From NCBI GenBank assembly GCA_018398815.1, contig CM031604.1, forward strand, positions 49,675,306-49,739,305: a stretch of 64,000 nucleotides of DNA, in the 5' to 3' direction. This DNA is from Conus ventricosus. Lineage: Eukaryota; Mollusca; Gastropoda; Neogastropoda; Conidae. Positions 57,185 through 64,000 of the stretch are shown here, in pieces. The notes beneath the pieces were generated by a model. That model worked only from the letters and a program-made list of their open reading frames with translations, was not told the DNA's origin and ran no database searches. Within the stretch, counting starts at the first letter, position 1; every line of letters begins with the position of its first letter. A program made the position numbers and the translations under genes.

Positions 57185-58268
57185 CAGGGGTGGGAGACCT
57201 TCCGTATGGCAATTTTTCCTTTTATTTTTTCCCATGTGCGCGTTCCGTGTTTCGATACAGGTTTTTGCGCCACTCGTATTTGAAATCCGCCATCTTGTTT
57301 TCAATGCATGAAGACCATATCATTGTACCGTATAAAAATGGAGCTGATTAACGACGAAGCAGAGGCACGGAAGATCAACAATGACCTGAAGAAAAACAAG
57401 TGGAGAAATGAATGGATAGATGAGATGGACGAAATGAATCGTCTGTTCCGAAAATGGCTGCGGAAAACAAATGAAGTGGGCATGGGCACTGCTTGGTGTA
57501 TACTGTGCAGTCGGAAGCTTGTATGTAAGTCAAATGGAAAAAAGTTGATCAAAGTGCATTCCCAGAAGAGGAAACATGTGGAGAGATTGAATGCCCTGAA
57601 ACATACATCAACTCTTCCTGCTGCTGGTCCAGTAATGGCTCCGGTGTCTAAGTTGATTCCCTGCTGGATGCCAAGATTCGGACTTGTGCATTTTTAGCGG
57701 AACACTGCTTGCCTCTGTCACTGGCACATGATTTAATCACCTCCAGTCAAAAACTTGCCAAAGATACTCAAAACCTGGAACAGCTTTCCATGTGTAGAAA
57801 AACCGCAACATATACTATGACACATGGAGTTGCTGAATTAAAGCCATGTGAGACTAAAAAACAAAAACAGGAATCCTCATTCTAGAACTTATAAATCAAG
57901 TGATTGAAATTTGGCCACTATCTTCTATTAGCATCACTAGTGAGTAATATTTATACATTGCATCCTATTTGTTTTTTATGGTTTTACTGAATTTAAGATG
58001 TATTCTAAGTACTTGGCATAACATTTTCAGTTTGATATTTAAGCTGCAAGTCATACTTTGTCTATATTTGGAGCCTTGTTGTGTAGGAGTTAATTATTAA
58101 CTTTGTTTTCAAGGAGAGGCCACAAAAGTGTCTTGACGAGACAAATTTTCTTCAGCATCTGAGGGGCGTTGCCCCCCAGCAAGGCACCCCACCAGGGCCT
58201 AAAGCAGTCGCCCCCTCCCTCCCCCTCTGGCCTTTTCAGTATAGCTATGATTTTCTGCTCCCACCCTG
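57185..58268 (+). mobile_element. hAT-like element with 6-bp target duplication, nested in the Penelope-like element
   Basis: The left terminus CAGGGGTGGGAG and the complement of the right terminus CAGGGTGGGAGC match apart from one G. ACAACA flanks the element at 57,179-57,184 and 58,269-58,274. Removing the element and one duplication restores the Penelope frame across the site. The 1,084-bp element keeps only the start of a zinc-finger transposase gene (57,308-57,880) and is non-autonomous. A GC-rich hairpin-like region lies at 58,160-58,215. Confidence 0.85.
57308..57880 (+). pseudogene. hAT-type transposase, zinc-finger N-terminus
   Basis: A 129-codon frame begins MKTISLYRIKMELINDEAEA; its zinc finger follows RKWLRKTNEVGMGTAWCILC and has the form C-x2-C...H-x5-H. 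After a frame change near 57,655, SLLDAKIRTCAFLAEHCLPL and AKDTQNLEQLSMCRKTATYT resemble the segment following the finger in hAT-derived proteins (an AEH/LPL motif and an SRTK-like motif). The catalytic RNase H and dimerisation domains are missing. Confidence 0.6.
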
Positions 58269-58661
58269 ACAACATCAACCGTGTCACAGTCCTGGCATTT
58301 GGGCAATGACAGAGGGACAACTTGGAGCGCACAATGCAGGACTCGATGCAGGATTTTATCGCCAGACTCTGAGCCCTCCACCCAAATGGCATCAACATCC
58401 TGAAGCAGCATGTAAATATCCACCACTGCAACACCAGCCCATAATATCCTCCACCAACATACACACACTACCATACCTCATGTGTAAGTTACAGCTATCT
58501 TCCTTTTCCCTCTCCTACACTATTTGCTACATCAATCTATTCTTTACTGGCACACCTAAATAAGCAACATTATCTTACCTACCTAACTACTCCCTTTTCT
58601 TCATCTGGGTTTTTTTCCCAATTTCATACACTATCTCTTTAGCATAAATCCTCTTTCTGTG

Positions 58662-58666
58662 CATGT

Positions 58667-58697
<31 letters not shown>

Positions 58698-59155
58698 GGG
58701 GGGGGGAGAGGTATATGATTTCCCCTCCCCTTCCTTTTTTCTCTCTCTCTCTGTTCCAATAGTAATGATAGCCTTTTACTCATCGATCATTTTTATTCCT
58801 TTCCACTCACTATCATTATTACTACATTTATTATTATTTTCATCTGTATCATTTTCATCTAAAAGTACCATTAGCTTTTTAGTCACCGATTATTTCTCTT
58901 CCTTTCAACCAACTATTATCATTACTAATATTACTTCTACCATCATCACTATCGTTGCTATTCTTATCATATCATTACAGTCACCATCATCATCACTACT
59001 AATGTCACTGTTGTTGCTATTACTGTCATTATCACTCCCTTTACGCTTATAATTACAATGTCCTATTATTACTAATCCACCACCAGCATTAGTTGTTGTA
59101 GTAATACTTAATATACAAGAGAAATTGTGAGCTAGTGCGTGTATGTAGGTGTATG

Positions 59156-59210
<55 letters not shown>

Positions 59211-59514
59211 TTTTTTTTTTTTGGAAGAGAGAAATTGTGTGCAACTCTGTGAGTATGTGTGCATGCGTATGTGTGTGTGTGTGTAGGTATGTGATCCTCC
59301 CTTTTTTTTCCCCTCCGCTTCCTCCCTGCTCCAATAATGCTGTACTTTTACTCATTGATCATTCCTACTTCTTTTCACCTACTATTACTTTTATTAATTT
59401 TACTTTATCGTTACAATCCTTATTGTCATCACTACCACCACTATCATCACCACCCTTTCCCTGCTCCAGAAGTACTGTGATCTTTCCCATAATCTGTATC
59501 TTCCTTCTCCTCCT

Positions 59515-59545
<31 letters not shown>

Positions 59546-59935
59546 CTTCCCTCATTATTCATCATCATTACTATTATTGATATTTTTATTACTATTATCA
59601 TTATTACTATTACCAATATTTTGTACTGTTTTCATTACCATAATCTCCATCATCATTACCATAATCTCCATCATCACCACTAACACTGTGGCCACTACAA
59701 CTGTGATTACTATCATCACCACTAACACTGTGGCCACTACAACCTATGATTACTATCATCACCACACTCTTCCTGCTCCAGTAATATTGTTAGCTTTTTC
59801 TTACTGACCATGTCTATTGTTCTCCCTTAACTTTTTTTATTACTAATATTACTTTTATCATTATTACTATCATTATGGTTGCCATCGTATCCTTATTATC
59901 AGTACTAGCGTCATCATCACCATAAAAAAAAAATT
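58662..59935. repeat. Low-complexity belt with long poly-G/poly-C and ATT/ATC-rich tracts
   Basis: It includes GT plus poly-G (58,665-58,706), a roughly 51-base poly-C followed by poly-T (59,158-59,222), a second poly-C (59,517-59,546) and extended ATTACT/ATCATC-type tracts between them. The two halves look duplicated, since TCTCTGTTCCAATA/CTGCTCCAATAAT and TTTTACTCATCGATCATT/TTTTACTCATTGATCATT recur at 58,750-58,790 and 59,327-59,361. Long proline, glycine or serine frames here are artefacts. Confidence 0.85.
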
Positions 59936-59956
59936 TTTTTAAACAGAACAAAAACC

Positions 59957-59962
59957 TTTATT
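59957..59962 (-). terminator. Possible minus-strand polyadenylation signal
   Basis: TTTATT on the plus strand reads AATAAA on the minus strand, downstream of the NUDT5-like exon. It could end that transcript, but the distance to the exon (about 1.1 kb) and the missing last coding exon leave this open. Confidence 0.3.
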
Positions 59963-61047
59963 ATTCTAAACTGTGATCTCTGGTCATATTAGGCATAGTT
60001 TCTGTCGTCAGTTTGATGATGTGCTCTGTCTCAGATGCTGTGAACTAGGTCACCTTAGGCATGGTTCCACATCAAGTTCCAACATTCCTACTCACAAGAG
60101 TCAAAAAAAACAGATACGAAAAATGATGAGACCATTAGACACCCCTATACATGAAGGTGTCTGGTATGGCACTGATCTGTGTATACTCTGGTCAAGGTGT
60201 TTTTATGTTTAACTGTTGCCGTGTCCAAATCTGGACATATAGGATCAAGACCTCTGTATTTCTACTTGCACAGTAACTGGACAAATGGAATCATGCCTTT
60301 ATGTACAGAAAAAAAAGATCAGGAACAGAATACAATATTTCTTACAAAGTAAGAACCTGATGTTTGAACAATGGCAGTAATTTTGAAAGGTGATCAAAAT
60401 TGTGACAGCTAAAATAATCCATAACTGAAAGTGTTCATATGGCTATGGAAATGTCATCCAATTCTTCCCTGAGCATTTGCAGATGGACAAATGCTCTAAA
60501 CATGTACCTTTCACTTTTTTCACATTAGATTTTAGTGACCAGTATGAAAAAAATAGTAGAAATTTACAAGAGCACTCCATGGAAAATCTATTGTGACATT
60601 TCAAATCTAAATACCATAAACTTTCAAATCATGCAGAGTCTGTACACTTTGATCATTTTGTGCAAGTCTGTTGAACTTTCAGAATTTGGCCAAAATGTGA
60701 CATTACAGTTAGTTAGTTTTGAGCATGTCACCATTAAGACTTTCTTGAGACAGCTCTCTGGGCTGGGTAGGAGGGGCAGGGTAGGGGGAGAGGGGAGAGG
60801 AGACAGTTAAACTCAAAAATCACTTTGGAGTATGTCGGTCATTCAGGCATCTGACATCCAAGGCTTTTTTTTTTCTTGTATGAACTACTGTGCACAAGTA
60901 CTTCTTATCACACGATCATCATCAATATTAAACGTCACAGTAAAACAACACTGTCAATTCACAGCCATGCAGGCTTAATAACCCCTTTCCTAAGTTAAAG
61001 ATCTAAAATTTTAGGAGTATTATTTTCACTGTCATACATATACTTAC

Positions 61048-61101
61048 GTTCCAGTGCATTCAGCAAATCATCCACCGCAACAGAAATTACTTCGATGAAT
61101 T
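61048..61101 (-). CDS. NUDT5: NUDT5-like (ADP-sugar pyrophosphatase) internal exon
   Basis: On the minus strand a 54-base segment lies between a polypyrimidine-AG acceptor (TTTTTTTTTCAG, 61,102 upward) and a GTAAGT donor (61,047 downward). It encodes FIEVISVAVDDLLNALE with split codons at both ends. The pattern F-x-EVIS-x4-DLL-x2-L matches the C-terminal region of NUDT5, which follows the Nudix domain. NUDT5 hydrolyses ADP-ribose and related sugars. Preceding exons would be at higher coordinates, beyond or undetected in the window; the last coding exon was not found. The identification rests on one short exon. Confidence 0.55.
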
Positions 61102-62369
61102 CTGAAAAAAAAACATGCATAGTGTATAAATTCAGCAGAAAAAAATATACAGGTGATCAATAATAAGTGTAACAAGACGATGAAAAAAGCACAAACACAG
61201 CACAGGAAAAGATTAATGTCCAAACAGAAAAGACCTGATCAGTTACTCATAGGGCACGGACCATGGAGGTGGGTGTTAACTGTATTAAGAATACAACAGA
61301 ACATTTCTAATGACCATTTAACTGTCATTAAAAACAGACCCAGGTCGCAAGGGAACTTAACCAAGGGGTCAACTAATATTTACACATAGGCTTGCAAGGA
61401 CTGATGAGACACTTTGTACTGACCTTATAAGAAAGAAAATTCTGGCCTAAGGCAATTAAAGATATCTGAAAAAGATTACAATCGGGCATTCTTTGTGCAC
61501 AGCTGAAAAGTCCAAATCAGCCTCTCATTTTGGAAAGATTCACTTCTGTATCACTGCATCAATTTACTGGAAGAACAGACCGAGTATGCTATGGATTCCA
61601 TAAAATTTCCAAAAAGATTCTTGACCTGCTCTTAATCCAGGCACGCTGAAGGAAAAGATCCAGGCACGCTGAAGGAAAAGTCAAGGAAATGTTACTGGGT
61701 TAAGGAAAACAGACTTGATTACACAGTCCATGTTTCTAATTTGTCGGAAGGTATTCAGGTGGCTAACATGGATGTATATGCTGACGTGTATTCCGTCAAC
61801 TGAAAAGACAGCATGCTGAAGTTACTCACTTCTTGTATTAGCACTGGAATTCAGTTTTCAATTTTAGTTAAAATCATTTACACACTTTCTGTAGAAGTAG
61901 TAATAGGAAGAGACAAAAATGGCATTACACTACAGTGTGCTAGGCATGATCTGTCTTGGAATTTTAGGTTGTTCTGAGAAAGCAGTTTTGCAAACTGGTT
62001 GCTAGCAGAGATTCTCCTGCATTTCTTTTCTGTAACCTTGTCTTAGAAATAAAATTAGAAATGAAAATGAAAAAAAAAGACTTGGGCACATACTCTCCAG
62101 TGTTTTTTCCATTAAATATTAAACTAAAAAATTGTGAAAGTGTCTGCAAATAGACAAAACATGTTGCTTTTTGAAATTCCATGACAGCATCTGACCACTG
62201 AAACAAAGTATATCATTTCAATGCTAGCGATTGAGGAGGAAGAGAACCCCCAACATGAAAGCAATGACAAGTTTTAAACAGATGATGGTATTATGCCAAA
62301 GACTCATTGCCTAATGGCCATAGTGGGAGCTAACTTTGAAGCTCACCGGCTGACATGGTCTACAGAATG
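61102..62369. other. Probable intron of the NUDT5-like gene, no other exon seen
   Basis: No further splice-bounded coding segment with a recognisable Nudix motif was found. A short tandem duplication occurs at 61,640-61,680 (ATCCAGGCACGCTGAAGGAA). Confidence 0.4.
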
Positions 62370-62374
62370 ATTTT

Positions 62375-62560
62375 ATGGAACACAGAACCCACCCCTCTCC
62401 TTCTGCCACTTTAACCTTCCCTGTATTGACCCAGGTACCCATTCACTGCTGGGTGGATAGTGAAGGTTCACCAACTCTACAGAAATCCAATCCCATGAGT
62501 GATCTGAACTCACAACTGTCACCTACGCAACAGAACGCTCTAATTGTCGGTCTGTACACC
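62375..62560 (-). mobile_element. tRNA-derived SINE-like repeat
   Basis: On the minus strand the segment starts with TTAGAGCGTTCTGTTGCGTA and GTGAGTTCAGATCAC, resembling the anticodon arm and B box of a degenerate tRNA gene. It is followed by a body containing AATGGGTACCTGGGTC, which resembles a conserved central domain of invertebrate SINEs. Copy number was not assessed. Confidence 0.5.
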
Positions 62561-62854
62561 TCATAAACAGAACGTCACATTGCGTGCTTACAGGCTGACA
62601 TCATCTACTGCAGTCTGAAATCATTTGAGGAAAAAACATGAAAAAGTGTCCTTCAAAAACTTACAGAAAAATCAATGAACTGGTCAAGCCCACCACACTC
62701 ACAGTGAAGGGTTTCATAGCAAACTGGTTTTAGTTAAAAGGTATGTCCTCCGAGAAATGGAATGGACTCTTTTTGTGGTTTTAGTTTAAATTATGGGCTA
62801 AGAAGGTAAATGTAAGGACTCCACTGACTTCACCTCCTTACCTTTCCTTGTCAG

Positions 62855-62905
62855 CCTGATGTGGCCCTTTGCGGTCGGCTGGGCTATAAGCAACATTATC
62901 TTATC
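62855..62905 (+). mobile_element. Short LINE-mobilised repeat with 17-bp target duplication, shortest copy
   Basis: The 51-bp insert is flanked by TTACCTTTCCTTGTCAG at 62,838-62,854 and 62,906-62,922, both perfect. It shares the 3' core GGCTGGGCTATAAGCAACAT and the TTATC tail with the longer copies. Confidence 0.92.
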
Positions 62906-62922
62906 TTACCTTTCCTTGTCAG

Positions 62923-64000
62923 AAAGGAACTACTGACTTGCCAGTGAGTGAAAGCCTGCCTGGGCTTCCTGATAGTCCCCTACACCTGAACTGTCAGTAG
63001 TATAATAGATGTTTTCAGAAGTACGATCATCATAGCAATTCCACAAATGAACTACTCGGGTTCTCTTCTTCCTTGTACTAAGCTAACAGGATTCACATTC
63101 AATGTCATACTCTTTGTCAGAATAGATATACAAAAGCCTGTTCTTTTATTTAACACGGATGAAGCCCAAGTCACAAATGACTTGGTTGTTATTAAAATAT
63201 TTGCAAATATGACAATGTTTTATATTTTGTGAATACATCAATATGTTTTTCAAACAAAAATGTAAAACTCAATAAGGAAAGTGAAAAAAGGTGGAAAAAA
63301 AAAGAAACCATCTATGCCAGATCGCGATATCTAGCAACAGACAACAACAACACCAAAAAAATCAGAGGTGTCGCAGCTGAAAATAATAGTTTTTGTTTAC
63401 TTGCCCATTATACCATGGTATGGGGGTTAGAGTCATTAAAACTACGTATGAGTCTTAGTGGAAGCAAGGTCTGTGGTATATCAGAGGCAAAAAACTAATT
63501 TGTACTAGAAAACACTCCATACAATTCTTGAGTGTACGAGAAACCCTTCATTGCTTAGGTTCCTCATATGTTTAACTACTGCTTTCTGTCTAAAAGACAC
63601 ATACACACAAAAAAAACCAGCTGCAACAATCGAAGGAAGAAAAAAGCCAATCAGATGCATTTTAACATGTAGAATTCCAAAATAATAAAAGTTGCCTCTT
63701 TCATCTGACATAGGGTTTACAGCAAAAGCAGCAATGCAGGTTAAAAATATTGTATGTTGTGTCTGTCCTTTGGGGGGAAAAAGAAGATCATAATACACAA
63801 GAAAGAAGCCCCATTTTTATGACGGGCCAGGAAAGAAAGAATGGTTAAAAAGAGGAAATGAAGTGTAGAATTTCCAGAAGTGATCTTATTTGTAGCTGCA
63901 GAGCTATGAAGGCTTTCCAATATTATTTGTAGCTCCAAAGTTACCCAACATCATTCATTTTCTTGAAAACAGTGTTATTTTTCATAGCTCCAAAGCTTAC
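62923..64000. other. Terminal interval, no gene recognised
   Basis: It consists of AT-rich DNA without supported coding features. Near the end the motif TTATTTGTAGCT recurs at 63,888 and 63,924 with GCTCCAAAG nearby, a weak tandem repeat. Confidence 0.4.

Larger units (their letters stand above)
56240..58460 (+). mobile_element. Penelope-like retroelement (RT and GIY-YIG), interrupted by a hAT-like element
   Basis: Broken frames show, in order, the RT motif LDVFSLYT (56,254-56,277), DGLKALTFFLDKPP, FLQISGVAIGTK (about 56,425-56,460), the IPYSEFLHLCRLCSNEDF block (about 56,555-56,610), ITFRCDENLKNLFVRPKL (56,846-56,901) and GPNGSFTIKRNIVYAIHC with QLYGKIYVGETSCT (57,003-57,098), the GIY-YIG entry. 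After HPQHN the hAT-like element is inserted (57,185-58,268); coding resumes directly as INRVTVLAFGQ. The RT segment with the catalytic Asp-Asp pair is deleted, and several frameshifts are present. This is a dead copy. Confidence 0.75.

Noticed and set aside
59135..59807. Long proline/serine/isoleucine-rich frame and opposing glycine-rich frames
   Set aside because: They arise from poly-C and ATT/ATC low-complexity DNA.

Overview
The window looks like nuclear DNA of an animal. It has large AT-rich introns with GT-AG splice sites, abundant CA/GT microsatellites, long homopolymers and several layers of nested transposons. The repeat and virus families fit a marine invertebrate, perhaps a mollusc; this is inference, since no species marker was identified.

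Bases 1 to about 11,550 are the right-hand part of a Polinton/Maverick (adintovirus-like) element whose left end lies outside the window. The left portion (1 to about 7,250) is a heavily mutated set of structural genes and the first part of a protein-primed family B DNA polymerase. The right portion (about 7,400 to 11,550) is much better preserved: the polymerase catalytic end, a retroviral-type integrase with a complete D,D-35-E triad and one frameshift at a G run, and five small membrane, coiled-coil or cysteine-rich proteins. AT-rich boxes sit directly in front of several start codons. Minisatellites follow (11,580-12,618), then an unidentified minus-strand gene (12,676-13,530) with two indels at homopolymers, a GT microsatellite and the 3' end of a LINE (14,873-15,420).

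The one complete host gene is UBE2N (Ubc13, the Lys63-chain ubiquitin-conjugating enzyme). It has five coding exons from 16,522 to 47,052 on the + strand and encodes 160 residues with Cys86 as the active-site cysteine. Its introns hold most of the repeats: a roughly 5.5-kb PIF/Harbinger-like element (29,036-34,556) carrying both transposase and SANT/Myb-like gene remnants, two piggyBac remnants (41,229-41,885 and 43,394-44,712), a 37-bp minisatellite before the last exon, and many small tandem duplications.

Downstream are the UBE2N 3' UTR, LINE 3' fragments, a Penelope-like retroelement (56,240-58,460) split by a hAT-like insertion, a low-complexity belt with long poly-G and poly-C runs (58,660-59,930), and a single minus-strand exon (61,048-61,101) resembling the C-terminal part of NUDT5.

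Two themes stand out. Three hAT-like elements (31,740-33,020; 44,086-44,569; 57,185-58,268) each have a 6-bp target duplication. A very short LINE-mobilised repeat (51 to 96 bp, TTATC tail) is present in three copies with clean 12-17-bp target duplications. The nesting gives a relative order of insertion events.
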